Both the position numbers and the translations under genes were made by a program. 10,678 bases of DNA from contig JAEWAD010000513.1 of assembly GCA_023391905.1 (NCBI GenBank), positions 1 through 10,678 of the forward strand, in the 5' to 3' direction. The stretch comes from Pseudomonadota bacterium. GTDB taxonomy: Bacteria; Pseudomonadota; Alphaproteobacteria; Rhizobiales; Kaistiaceae. Below, piece after piece: positions 1 to 7,656 of the stretch (positions are counted from its first letter, which is position 1; every line of letters starts with the position of its first letter). The notes beneath the pieces were generated by a model. The model was not told the DNA's origin. It was given only the letters and a program-made list of their open reading frames with translations, and ran no database searches.

Positions 1-992
1 GCCGCATCGCGCGCCGTGGTGATGATCGAGACCGGCGGCGCCGCCGGGTCGGCCGGAACGGCGCGATGCCGGGCCATCAGATAGGCACCGCGCCCGTCGC
101 GGACGAGCGCGCCAATCCGCGAATGCACCATCCAGGCGTCCGGCACGCGGCTCTGGACGAAGGTGACGTTGCGCTCGTGGCGCGCCTCCTTCGCAGCCTT
201 GTGCGCCCGGTCGTCGGCATAGTCGTGGCGCAGCACCGCCGTCGGCTCGTACAGGAAGGCGAACGGACCATGGAAGCGGAACAGGCGGGCCGACAGGTCA
301 TGCCCCTCGTGGCCGTAGAGCAGCGGATGATAGCCGCCGATCTCGCGATAGGCCCGCCGCTGCCACAGCGTCGCCCCCTCGATGCCGATGAAGGTCGGCA
401 ACCGGCGGTCGCCGAGATCATAGTGCGGCGGCTTGTGGGTTCCCTCGGTCCGGGGCTCCACCCGGCCGCGAATGCCGATCGCTCCCGTCTCGCGCGCGCA
501 TTTCAACAGCGCGGCGACGAAACCGGCTTCGATCAGGCCGTCATCGTCGACGAAGATAAGGTGCTCCGCCCTGGCGACGTGCGCGCCGAGATTGCGCCCC
601 AGCGAGGCGCCGGCCTGAAACGGTGGCCTGACCATAAGGGCACCGTCGAGATGGCGGCGGCCAAGCGGCTCGAGCTCGTCATTGCCGTTGTCGACGAGGA
701 TGACTTCGCAGTTTTCGGCGCGGGCCTGCTCCCCGATCGCCGCGATCGCAGCTTCGACGCCGGACGCGGCCTTGTAGCTAACCACGATGATCGAGGCGGC
801 GGGCGATGGCGGCAACGTTCCGAACTGCCAGCTTGCAGACGCTTCCGCCACCATGTCGGAAAAGCCCTGGAGCCGGGCATCGGCCTCGGCATGGGCGCCG
901 GACTGCATCAGCTCCTGAGCCCTGCGAAAGATCGCCTCAAGAGGCTCCCCGGTCGCGCCGTCCGCGCGGACAATCTGGTTCACTGGCAACAT
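1..992 (-). CDS. Glycosyltransferase family 2 protein, partial (C-terminus beyond the window)
   Basis: Read on the minus strand from ATG at 992-990, this frame stays open for 330 codons to the window edge, so the C-terminus is missing. It should transfer a sugar from a nucleotide-sugar donor. An N-terminal segment (about residues 1-64) precedes a GT-A/GT2 fold. That fold begins with the strand ASIIVVSYKAA (66-76), followed by EVILVDNGND (96-105). GASLGRNLGAHVARAEHLIF (128-147) leads into the metal-binding triplet DDD (149-151). YGHEGHDLSARL (226-237) sits where family members have the catalytic ED-type motif. The last residues, PVSIITTARDA (320-330), look like the first strand of another GT2 domain, so the full protein may be a tandem two-domain enzyme (inference). 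The upstream in-frame TGA lies near 1058, and 992 is the first ATG after it; the ribosome binding site is weak (ggcggg directly before ATG). The acceptor is unknown; polysaccharide or surface glycan synthesis is typical for the family. Confidence 0.88.
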   Translation of the reverse strand, partial: MLPVNQIVRADGATGEPLEAIFRRAQELMQSGAHAEADARLQGFSDMVAEASASWQFGTLPPSPAASIIVVSYKAASGVEAAIAAIGEQARAENCEVILVDNGNDELEPLGRRHLDGALMVRPPFQAGASLGRNLGAHVARAEHLIFVDDDGLIEAGFVAALLKCARETGAIGIRGRVEPRTEGTHKPPHYDLGDRRLPTFIGIEGATLWQRRAYREIGGYHPLLYGHEGHDLSARLFRFHGPFAFLYEPTAVLRHDYADDRAHKAAKEARHERNVTFVQSRVPDAWMVHSRIGALVRDGRGAYLMARHRAVPADPAAPPVSIITTARDA

Positions 993-1427
993 CCCGCCTG
1001 GCCACCCTGCCGCAACGTCACGATCATACAAACATCGTCCCAATTGATCTCGACTTCATGATTCGCATCATCAAGCACTCAATTGCGACCGGATCGTGGA
1101 CCACTGTTAGTTGCCACTATCTCAGGACGAAAATCGAAATATCGATCAATCATTACTTGAATTGCATCAAGCTCAATTACACCAATCAGGTGCACCGACG
1201 GATTCTGGCGGGCGAAATGCCAAACTTGATTCAAAATTAGATGCATTTCCGCAGCAATTTCCTCCCTGTTCAGGACAGCGGAACAGCTATCCCAGCGACT
1301 CACGCCAGCCAGGCTGCGGCCTTGATCAAGGCGGGGTGAACCGGGTAGATATGAGTCCACTTTTCGCGGATTCGTCGCTCCGCCGGCCAACTCGGCGAAA
1401 AGCCAAGCAATCTCCGTTGCTGGCGAT
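993..1427. other. Intergenic region with an AT-rich patch
   Basis: No convincing gene is present between the glycosyltransferase start and the tRNA. By direct count, bases 1021-1260 are about 43% GC, far below the flanking genes. An imperfect direct repeat is visible: catcaagcactcaatt (1069-1084) and catcaagctcaatt (1165-1178). The region should hold the glycosyltransferase promoter reading left and the tRNA promoter reading right. A possible weak match for the latter is TTGATC at 1322-1327 with TAGATA at 1346-1351 (18-nt spacing), but this is speculative. A 103-codon minus-strand open frame (1079-1390) has no recognisable domain and was not called. Confidence 0.5.
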
Positions 1428-1501
1428 GCGGGTGTAGTTCAATGGTAGAACGGCAGCTTCCCAAGCTGCATACGAGGGTTCGATTCCCTTCACCCGCTCC
1501 A
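1428..1501 (+). tRNA. tRNA-Gly (anticodon CCC), CCA end encoded
   Basis: The 74-nt cloverleaf folds by eye without forcing. The acceptor stem is gcgggtg/cacccgc, the D stem gttc/gaac with loop aatggta, and the anticodon stem gcagc/gctgc with loop ttcccaa, so the anticodon is CCC, reading GGG glycine codons. The T arm is gaggg-ttcgatt-ccctt with the standard TTCGA loop. The variable loop is four bases (atac). The discriminator base is T (1498) and the CCA is encoded at 1499-1501. It stands alone, with no other tRNA nearby. Glycine codons are frequent in the next gene, though no functional link is implied. Confidence 0.96.
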
Positions 1502-1779
1502 CTCCCTCCCCGATCGCAGCCACCCGGGCAACATCCGTCGATCGCGGCCGCCACCGGATAACCTCCGCCCGCTCCCCATGACGGCCCCATCGGCCCGGGC
1601 AACCCGGCAACCCTTCCGCGAAACGGCCTGCCCGGACACAATTCCGTTTGAATTATTCAGCTAACCTGACGGTCAGTTGATATGTGCGATTCGGAGCGCC
1701 CGCGATCCGGATCGCCGATCGACGGACGAGCGACCCGACTCCGGGCCGTCTCCGAACGCACCGTTCAGAAGGAAGTCCC
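1502..1779. other. Intergenic region upstream of the BA14K gene, with a possible operator-like dyad
   Basis: There is no gene here. An inverted repeat ctgac-g-gtcag lies at 1666-1676, within aacctgacggtcagtt (1663-1678). It resembles the palindromes bound by TetR-type repressors, but no such regulator is in the window, so its role is unknown. A TTGAAT at 1648-1653 could be a -35 element, but I find no convincing -10 at the right spacing. The BA14K ribosome binding site (aaggaag, 1769-1775) closes the region. Confidence 0.35.
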
Positions 1780-2406
1780 ATGGGTCTCAAGAAGATCTGC
1801 GCCGCGGTACTGGCCCTCAGCGTCACCGCCGCCACCCTGCCGGCGCAGGCCGCGCCGCTGCTGCGCATCGATCCGGGCGCGAGCCCGTCCTCCGACATCA
1901 TCCAGGTCCAGGACCGGCGCTGCCCGCCGCAGGGCTGCCGTCCCGGCGACCGGCCCGGCCGCCCGGGCCCGAGCAACCCGAGCCGTCCAGGCCCCGGTGG
2001 CCCCGGTCATGGTGGTCCCGGTCATGGTGGTCCCGGTCATGGTGGTCCAGGTCATGGCGGCCCCGGCTGGGGCGGTCCCGGCCATGGCGGTCCGCGCCCG
2101 AGCCAGCCGAGCTACCGCCCGCGGCCGCCGGGTCCCGGCTATTGGAACGGCCATCACGGCTATCGCGATCCGCGACCGGGCTATCGCCGCCACAGCGACG
2201 GCTGGTGGTACCCGATGGCAGCCTTTGGCGTCGGCGCCCTGATCGGCGGCGCCATCGCCAGCCAGCCGCGCGAGGTTGCCCCGCCGCACCTCTCCACCAG
2301 CCACCTGCGCTGGTGCGAGGACCGCTACCGCTCCTACCGCGCCTCGGACAACACGTTCCAGCCCTATGAAGGGCCGCGCCAGCAGTGCTTCTCGCCCTAT
2401 AACTGA
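1780..2406 (+). CDS. BA14K-family secreted or envelope protein with Gly-Pro-Gly-His repeats
   Basis: This 208-residue protein has a signal peptide: MGLKKICAAV, a hydrophobic run, then a likely cleavage after AQA (residue 24). Residues 48-118 are rich in Pro, Gly and Arg and contain six five-residue GGPGH/W repeats (about 73-102). A glycine-rich hydrophobic stretch, AAFGVGALIGGAIAS (147-161), may be a membrane segment. The C-terminus, from HLRWCEDRYRSYRASDNTF through the cysteine at 203, is the BA14K motif with its two cysteines (179 and 203). The family is named after a 14-kDa immunoreactive, lectin-like protein of Brucella abortus; the biochemical function of most members is unknown. The frame is open from 1684, but the ATG at 1780 is chosen because aaggaag (1769-1775) precedes it and the signal peptide starts there. 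It is monocistronic, with its own terminator, and convergent with the GntR gene. Extracytoplasmic location is well supported; the function is not. Confidence 0.88.
   Translation: MGLKKICAAVLALSVTAATLPAQAAPLLRIDPGASPSSDIIQVQDRRCPPQGCRPGDRPGRPGPSNPSRPGPGGPGHGGPGHGGPGHGGPGHGGPGWGGPGHGGPRPSQPSYRPRPPGPGYWNGHHGYRDPRPGYRRHSDGWWYPMAAFGVGALIGGAIASQPREVAPPHLSTSHLRWCEDRYRSYRASDNTFQPYEGPRQQCFSPYN
1996..2085 (+). repeat. 15-bp in-frame tandem repeat coding GGPGH, six units
   Basis: Six consecutive 15-bp units encode Gly-Gly-Pro-Gly-His; the fifth ends in Trp. Units two and three are identical at the DNA level (ggtggtcccggtcat), the first and fourth differ by one base each, and the last two have drifted. 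This suggests recent slippage or duplication. A seventh, broken unit starts at 2086. The histidines in a Gly/Pro context may allow metal binding, which is inference only. Confidence 0.9.
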
Positions 2407-2426
2407 GCGGCACCCGAACCGATCTG

Positions 2427-2457
2427 GAAGCCCGCCAACCGGCGGGCTTCTTTGTTT
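2427..2457 (+). terminator. Rho-independent terminator of the BA14K gene
   Basis: A perfect 10-bp stem, gaagcccgcc (2427-2436) and ggcgggcttc (2441-2450), has the loop aacc and is followed by the T-rich tail tttgttt (2451-2457). It begins 20 nt after the stop codon. The T-rich side faces the plus strand only, so it mainly serves the BA14K transcript, although the hairpin also lies between two convergent genes. Confidence 0.88.
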
Positions 2458-2469
2458 CCCGGCAGCAGC

Positions 2470-3231
2470 TCAGACCCCGGGCGGCAGGCCGGAATAGAAG
2501 TCCTCGCCGGCGAAGAGCCGCGCCATCGCCTCGTCGGAGCGGTCGAGATGGCGCACGAGCAGCTGCACCGACAGATCCGGATCCCGGGCGGCGAGCGCAT
2601 CGACGATGCCCTGATGCTCGGCCAGCGTCGCGTCGGCGCGCCCCATTTCCGGCAGCGCCATGAAGCGCGTGCGATCGATCTGCGCCTTGGCGCCGTCGAT
2701 CATCCGCCAGAGCCGCGGAAAGCCGCTCAGGTTGCAGATCGCAGCATGGAAGCGGTCGTCGAGATCGATCAGCTCCTCGAAATCCTCGGCCTCCGCGGCG
2801 CGGCGCTGCTGGCGCAGCAACAGTTCCAGCTCGTCCAGATTGGCCTGCGAGACATGCAGCGCGGCGCGCCGGATGCCCTCGATCTCGAGCGCGCGGCGGA
2901 TGATCCGCCCCTCCTCCCAGCGCAGCCGATCGACCGGTGAGACATAGGTTCCCGCCTGCGGCCGGATCACCACCAGCCCGTCCGAGGCGAGCTGGCGGAA
3001 CGCCTCGCGCAATGGCGAACGCGAAATGTCGAAGCGGCGGGTGACCAGCGCCTCGGGGATCGGATCGCCGGGCAAGAGATGCCAATGCGCGATCGCCCGC
3101 CGGAGCAGCGCATAGACCTGCTCGCCGATCGGCCGCGACCGGTCGATGGCCGCGTCGGCGGGAAACGGATTGTCGCCGGGCTGATGCTCGGAGCCGGGCG
3201 GAGATTTTCTCCGCGACATCGCGATGGCCAT
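2470..3231 (-). CDS. GntR-family transcriptional regulator, FadR/FCD subfamily
   Basis: This 253-residue DNA-binding regulator is likely ligand-responsive. A winged helix-turn-helix spans about residues 34-98 (IGEQVYALLRRAI through PQAGTYVSP), with the recognition region SRSPLREAFRQLASDGLV at 70-87. The C-terminal all-helical FCD domain (about 105-240) keeps the residues that often coordinate metal in this group: D159 and H162 in LDDRFH, H206 in AEHQGI and H228 in VRHL. The ATG at 3231 is chosen because GGAGGT (3236-3241) lies five bases upstream. A longer reading from TTG at 3243 would place that ribosome binding site inside the gene. FCD regulators usually sense organic acids or sugar acids and often repress a neighbouring catabolic operon. 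Its divergence from the GH172/transporter genes suggests it controls them, and the palindrome beside its own start suggests autoregulation (inference). The effector cannot be named. Confidence 0.93.
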   Translation of the reverse strand: MAIAMSRRKSPPGSEHQPGDNPFPADAAIDRSRPIGEQVYALLRRAIAHWHLLPGDPIPEALVTRRFDISRSPLREAFRQLASDGLVVIRPQAGTYVSPVDRLRWEEGRIIRRALEIEGIRRAALHVSQANLDELELLLRQQRRAAEAEDFEELIDLDDRFHAAICNLSGFPRLWRMIDGAKAQIDRTRFMALPEMGRADATLAEHQGIVDALAARDPDLSVQLLVRHLDRSDEAMARLFAGEDFYSGLPPGV

Positions 3232-3244
3232 TGACACCTCCAAA

Positions 3245-3256
3245 CTAGGATCCTAG
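3245..3256. promoter_or_regulatory. Palindrome ctaggatcctag, candidate autoregulatory operator
   Basis: A perfect 12-bp palindrome lies four bases upstream of the regulator's GGAGGT ribosome binding site. Its left half with flank, aaactagg (3242-3249), reappears inverted as cctagttt at 3287-3294. A bound repressor here could block transcription or early elongation of the regulator gene. The assignment as the GntR operator rests on position and symmetry only. Confidence 0.45.
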
Positions 3257-3380
3257 CATCTCACATCAATAAGACGCGTCGAACAACCTAGTTTCGGTCA
3301 AAGCGTCGAAATAAAAATAAGAAAATTCTCCCGGATGGAAACAAAACGCCAAGGCTAAAGCACCAGGCAGCAGGCTAAAA

Positions 3381-3397
3381 TTGATCATAGTGATCAA
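3381..3397. promoter_or_regulatory. Inverted repeat ttgatca-tag-tgatcaa, candidate operator of the catabolic operon
   Basis: Two perfect 7-bp arms are separated by three bases, centred about 142 bp upstream of the GH172-type start codon. The odd-spaced dyad of 17 bp has the size expected for a dimeric winged-helix regulator. The left arm, TTGATC, could itself overlap a -35 element with a weak -10 around 3402-3409. Binding by the divergent GntR protein is plausible but unproven. It does not share sequence with the ctagga palindrome. Confidence 0.45.
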
Positions 3398-3531
3398 GTC
3401 GTAGATTAAACTCTGCGGCAGGATGACTATTGCCCAAAATCACCGCAATTCAATATTCGAACGATCACCCACCCGGTGGCGATTTACTGATCGCCACGGA
3501 TTGATGTCGCATGCACTGACATGGAGGAAAA

Positions 3532-4665
3532 ATGTCAGAGGGCTTTTCCGGACTCGGGATGAATCTCGGCAATCTCTCGCTTCTGTCCAAGGCGAAGACC
3601 CGCTCGATCAGCCCGGAAAACTTCACCGGCGAGAAGGGCAAGGGCGGCATGGCGCTGGAAGGCACGGGCGCCAGCTGCGCCCGCGGCCTCGGCAAGGACG
3701 GCAGCGGCCTCGGCTGGAAGGTGTCGCCGTCGATCCGCATGGAAGCCGGCGAAACCCGCGTTATCGCCGATATCGAAGGCCCCGGAGCGATCCAGCAGAT
3801 CTGGATGACCCCCGCCAATGTGCGCTGGCGCAACCTGATCCTCCGCATCTACTGGGACGGCCAGGAGCATCCCTCGGTCGAAAGCCCGCTCGGCGACTTC
3901 TTCTGCGCCGGCTGGAACCAATATGCGCAGGTCTCCTCGCTCGCCGTCTGCGTCAATCCCGGCCGCGCCTTCAACTGCTACTGGGAAATGCCGTTCCGGA
4001 AGCATTGCCGGATCACGCTGGAAAACCGGGATCCGGACGATCACGCGATCATCTACTACCAGATCAACTACACGCTGACCGAGGTTCCGGCCGACGCGGC
4101 CTATTTCCACGCCCAGTTCCGCCGCACCAATCCGCTGCCCTATGGCGAGGACTACACCATCCTCGACGGCGTCAAGGGCCAGGGCCAGTATGTCGGCACC
4201 TACATGGCCTGGGGCGTCAACAATGCCGGCTGGTGGGGTGAAGGCGAGATCAAGTTCTTCATGGATGGCGACAAGGACTTCCCGACCATCTGCGGCACCG
4301 GCACGGAAGACTATTTCTGCGGCGCTTATAACTTCGACGGCGGCGTCGTCGACGAGACGATGACCAGCGAATATCGCGAGTTCACCACCGCCTATGCCGG
4401 CCTGCCGCAGGTGATCCGGCCGGACGGCACCTATCGCTCGCAGACCCGCTTCGGCATGTATCGCTGGCACATCACCGACCCGGTCCGCTTCGAGAGCGAT
4501 CTCAAGGTGACGATCCAGGCGATCGGCTGGCGGACCGACCGCAGGGATCGCCGCCGCTACCTGCCGCTGCAGGACGACATCGCCTCGGTCGCGTTCTGGT
4601 ACCAGACGCTTCCCGCGGCGCCGTTCCCGCCGCTGCCCGACAGCGACTATCTCGAGATCATCTGA
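3532..4665 (+). CDS. DUF2961 / glycoside hydrolase family 172-type protein, cytoplasmic
   Basis: This 377-residue protein matches the DUF2961 family, now GH172 in the carbohydrate-enzyme classification. Characterised members act on furanosides: difructose dianhydride I synthase/hydrolase (alpha-D-fructofuranosidase) and exo-alpha-D-arabinofuranosidases. Family-like features are GPGAIQQIWMTP (83-94), LRIYWDGQEHPSVESPLGDF (104-123), NCYWEMPF (148-155), the highly conserved CGTGTEDYFCGAY (254-266) and MTSEYREFTTAYAG (277-290). Glu259 in GTEDY and Glu280 in SEYREF are 21 residues apart. As I recall, that is the spacing of the acid/base and nucleophile glutamates in the characterised Bifidobacterium enzyme, so both are candidate catalytic residues. 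There is no signal peptide, implying a cytoplasmic enzyme acting on imported substrate. The start is fixed by ggagg (3523-3527). It is followed 177 bp later by transporter genes on the same strand, and it diverges from the GntR regulator. Family assignment is strong; the exact substrate is unknown. Confidence 0.87.
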   Translation: MSEGFSGLGMNLGNLSLLSKAKTRSISPENFTGEKGKGGMALEGTGASCARGLGKDGSGLGWKVSPSIRMEAGETRVIADIEGPGAIQQIWMTPANVRWRNLILRIYWDGQEHPSVESPLGDFFCAGWNQYAQVSSLAVCVNPGRAFNCYWEMPFRKHCRITLENRDPDDHAIIYYQINYTLTEVPADAAYFHAQFRRTNPLPYGEDYTILDGVKGQGQYVGTYMAWGVNNAGWWGEGEIKFFMDGDKDFPTICGTGTEDYFCGAYNFDGGVVDETMTSEYREFTTAYAGLPQVIRPDGTYRSQTRFGMYRWHITDPVRFESDLKVTIQAIGWRTDRRDRRRYLPLQDDIASVAFWYQTLPAAPFPPLPDSDYLEII

Positions 4666-4842
4666 GGCTTCGGCCCGATCCCACGGACGGCGGCCGCCAC
4701 GCGGATCGCCGTCCCGGCTCGCAAGAGCCGCATCAAGCAAGCGTTTCCGGGACGCCACATCCCGGGAGCGCCAGGCGGCCCCGCCGACATCCCGGCACCG
4801 GCTGCCTCTCGAGCCCGATGCAACAGGACGGGACCACCGCCC

Positions 4843-5841
4843 ATGAGACTCCTCAGCCAGATCGCGACCCGATTGATCTCCTATTTCCTGGTGATCGCCT
4901 TCGGCCTGACCGTGGTCTTCTTCGTACCCCGTTTTGCCCCCAACGATCCCGTAGAGGCGATGCTCGCCAAGGTGAGCTCGCAGGGCGCCTACATGGACGC
5001 CGCCCAGTCGGACGCGCTACGCGCCTCGCTCACCGACGCCTTCGGATTGCAGGGATCGCTGCTCACGCAATACTGGAACTTCGTCAAGCGCATCGTGCTG
5101 ACCGGCGATTTCGGTCCGTCGCTGGCGATGTATCCGACGCCGGTGAGCCAGTTGATCGCGCAGGCGCTGCCCTGGACCTTCGGCCTGCTGCTGACCTCGA
5201 CGCTGATCGCCTGGGTGCTCGGCAATTTCGTCGGCCTGCTGGCGGGATGGCGCCCGAACCGCGTCTCGTCGCGGATCATGGAAGGGCTGGCGATCATCGT
5301 CTACCCGATCCCCTACTACATCCTCGCCCTCGTGCTCTCGATCCTGTTTTCCTACATCTGGCCGATCTTCCCGCTGACCGCGTCCGTGCATGGCGCGCCC
5401 TGGACCTTCGCCTTCATCAAGAGCGTGGTGTGGAACTCGATCCTGCCGGCGCTGTCGATCGTGCTGGTGGTGTTCGGCTGGTGGGTGATCAGCGTCAAGG
5501 CGCAGACGACCCAGCTCGCCGAGGAAGAATTCTCCCGCTATGCCCGCCTCAAGGGCCTGCCCGACCGGCGCATCCTGACCCGCTATATTCTGCCGAACGC
5601 CATCCTGCCGCAGATCACCTTCCTGGCGCTGCAGATCGGCCTGATGTTCAACGGCTCGATCGTCACCGAGATCCTGTTCGAATACCCAGGCCTCGGCCAC
5701 CTGATCTACATGGCCGTGATCCAGGGTGACTATAACCTGCTCATGGGCACGATCAGCCTGTCGATCATCGCCGTCGCCACCGCGACCATGATCATCGACC
5801 TGATCTACCCGCTCCTCGATCCACGCATCCGGGCGAGGTGA
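4843..5841 (+). CDS. ABC transporter permease, DppB/OppB type
   Basis: This 332-residue inner-membrane subunit belongs to an importer of the dipeptide/oligopeptide/nickel superfamily. The N-terminal helix (about 7-28) and the periplasmic segment with FAPNDPVEAMLAK (31-43) are typical of the DppB branch. Further helices lie near 110-135, 147-170, 195-217, 255-272 and 300-322. The cytoplasmic coupling (EAA) loop is clear at about 228-255: EEFSRYARLKGLPDRRILTR followed by YILPNAILP. The downstream GSIVTEILFEYPGLGHLIY (271-289) is a standard signature. The ribosome binding site is weak (ggacggg). The stop codon lies within the ribosome binding site of the next permease gene, so the two are probably co-translated. 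Given the GH172-type neighbour, an oligosaccharide cargo is more likely than a peptide (inference). Confidence 0.93.
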   Translation: MRLLSQIATRLISYFLVIAFGLTVVFFVPRFAPNDPVEAMLAKVSSQGAYMDAAQSDALRASLTDAFGLQGSLLTQYWNFVKRIVLTGDFGPSLAMYPTPVSQLIAQALPWTFGLLLTSTLIAWVLGNFVGLLAGWRPNRVSSRIMEGLAIIVYPIPYYILALVLSILFSYIWPIFPLTASVHGAPWTFAFIKSVVWNSILPALSIVLVVFGWWVISVKAQTTQLAEEEFSRYARLKGLPDRRILTRYILPNAILPQITFLALQIGLMFNGSIVTEILFEYPGLGHLIYMAVIQGDYNLLMGTISLSIIAVATATMIIDLIYPLLDPRIRAR

Positions 5842-5843
5842 TC

Positions 5844-6685
5844 ATGCGCGCCTTCAAGCTTCCCAAGATCGGCTCCTTCCGGCTCGGCCTCGGCCTCGCC
5901 CTGCTCGCCATCTTCGTCGTCCTCGGCCTGATCCTGCCCTGGTTCGCGCCGACCAATCCGCTGACCTGGTACAAGGCGCCGCGCAACCAGGGTGCCAGCT
6001 TCTCGCACCTGCTCGGCACCACCAATCTCGGCCAGGACATCTTCTGGCTCTTGACCTGGGCGCTGCACAATTCGCTGATCCTCGGCCTCGTCGTCGCCTT
6101 CTTCTCGACGTTGATCGGCGTTTTCGCCGGCCTCGCCGCCGGCTATTCCGGCGGCTGGCTCGACCGCGTGCTGTCCTTCTTCATGGACGCGCTGCTCTGC
6201 ATCCCGAGCCTGCCGATCCTGATCCTGCTCGCGGCCCTGTTCGGCGGACAATTGTCGCTGCCGATCGTCGGCCTCGCGCTGATCCTGTTCAACTGGCCCT
6301 ATCCCGGCCGCCAGGTGCGCGCCGTGGCGCTGACCATGCGCGAGCGCGAGTTCATCAACGTCGCCTGGTTCTCCGGCGAGCCGCGCTACAAGATCCTCGG
6401 CCGCCACATCTTCCCCTATATCGCCGGCTGGTCGGCAGCCAATTTCATCAACACGGTGCTGGTCGGCATCGCCACCGAGACGAGCCTCGCCGTCATCGGC
6501 CTGTCGAGCGCGCAGCAGGCGACGATCGGCACGATGATCTACTGGGCGCTCAAGTATCAGGCGCTGCTGGCGCAGCGTTACCTCTGGGTCGGCGCCCCCG
6601 TGCTCTGCATCGTGCTGATGTTCATCTCGCTGTTCCTGATTTCGTCGGGTCTCGCGATCCGCTCGGCAGCCAAGAGGATCGGCTG

Positions 6686-6686
<1 letters not shown>
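5844..6686 (+). CDS. ABC transporter permease, DppC/OppC type
   Basis: This 280-residue inner-membrane partner of the preceding permease has an N-terminal helix at 13-33. The periplasmic motif SHLLGTTNLGQDIFW (54-68) is the family's 'LGTD-GRD' element, and further helices lie near 76-100, 118-150, 195-220 and 248-270. The coupling loop at about 166-193 (REREFINVAWFSGEPRYKIL, then GRHIFPYI) keeps the key glycine (178) but is divergent from the usual alanine-rich form. The ATG at 5844 is preferred because gaggtgat (5835-5842) is an eight-base match to the 16S anti-Shine-Dalgarno sequence at correct spacing. A GTG at 5838 is in frame but lies inside that site. The stop overlaps the ATPase start by one base (tgatg), indicating translational coupling. 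Confidence 0.92.
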
Positions 6687-7645
<959 letters not shown>

Positions 7646-7656
7646 GGGGCCCGCGC

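Larger units (their letters stand above)
3232..3531. promoter_or_regulatory. Divergent AT-rich control region between gntR-type and GH172-type genes
   Basis: This 300-bp gap contains no gene. It is much lower in GC than the flanks (about 38% over 3301-3360 by count), as expected for promoters. It must serve both the leftward regulator and the rightward catabolic set. It contains a perfect palindrome, further half-sites of the same sequence, and a separate 7-3-7 dyad, each listed on its own. I could not assign convincing -35/-10 pairs for either direction. Confidence 0.7.

Noticed and set aside
66..1061. 331-codon plus-strand open frame over the left end
   Set aside because: It is the antisense shadow of the minus-strand glycosyltransferase, whose frame shows clear GT2 motifs; the plus-strand translation has no recognisable domain.
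1079..1390. 103-codon minus-strand open frame in the AT-rich patch
   Set aside because: No domain, no good ribosome binding site, and composition unlike the real genes here. It could be a decayed gene, but nothing supports a call.
1300..1641. Minus-strand open frames (1300-1641 and 1326-1610) with segments such as GNRTLVCSLGSCRSTIELH
   Set aside because: These segments are the reverse translation of the tRNA-Gly gene, a well-known source of false protein annotations.
1684..1779. N-terminal extension of the BA14K protein from an upstream ATG
   Set aside because: The extension would hide the signal peptide, whereas a ribosome binding site and a clean signal sequence begin at 1780.
1996..2085. 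Tandem repeat considered as a CRISPR array
   Set aside because: The units are contiguous 15-bp in-frame codons without spacers, inside a coding region.
1898..3085. 395-codon minus-strand open frame across the BA14K and regulator genes
   Set aside because: It overlaps two well-supported genes and the terminator hairpin, and its Gly/Arg/Ala-rich translation is typical of high-GC shadows.
3423..4241. Plus-strand open frame starting in the control region
   Set aside because: It is a frame-shifted shadow of the GH172-type gene; the Arg/Pro-rich translation has no domain and the GH172 frame has the ribosome binding site.
3535..4758. 407-codon minus-strand open frame opposite the GH172-type gene
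   Set aside because: An antisense shadow caused by GC-biased third positions; the sense frame carries the conserved family motifs.
4747..4765. Stem ccggga/tcccgg between the GH172-type and permease genes as a terminator
   Set aside because: The stem is only six base pairs with a seven-base loop and no T-run follows, so it does not look like a terminator; it might modestly affect the mRNA.
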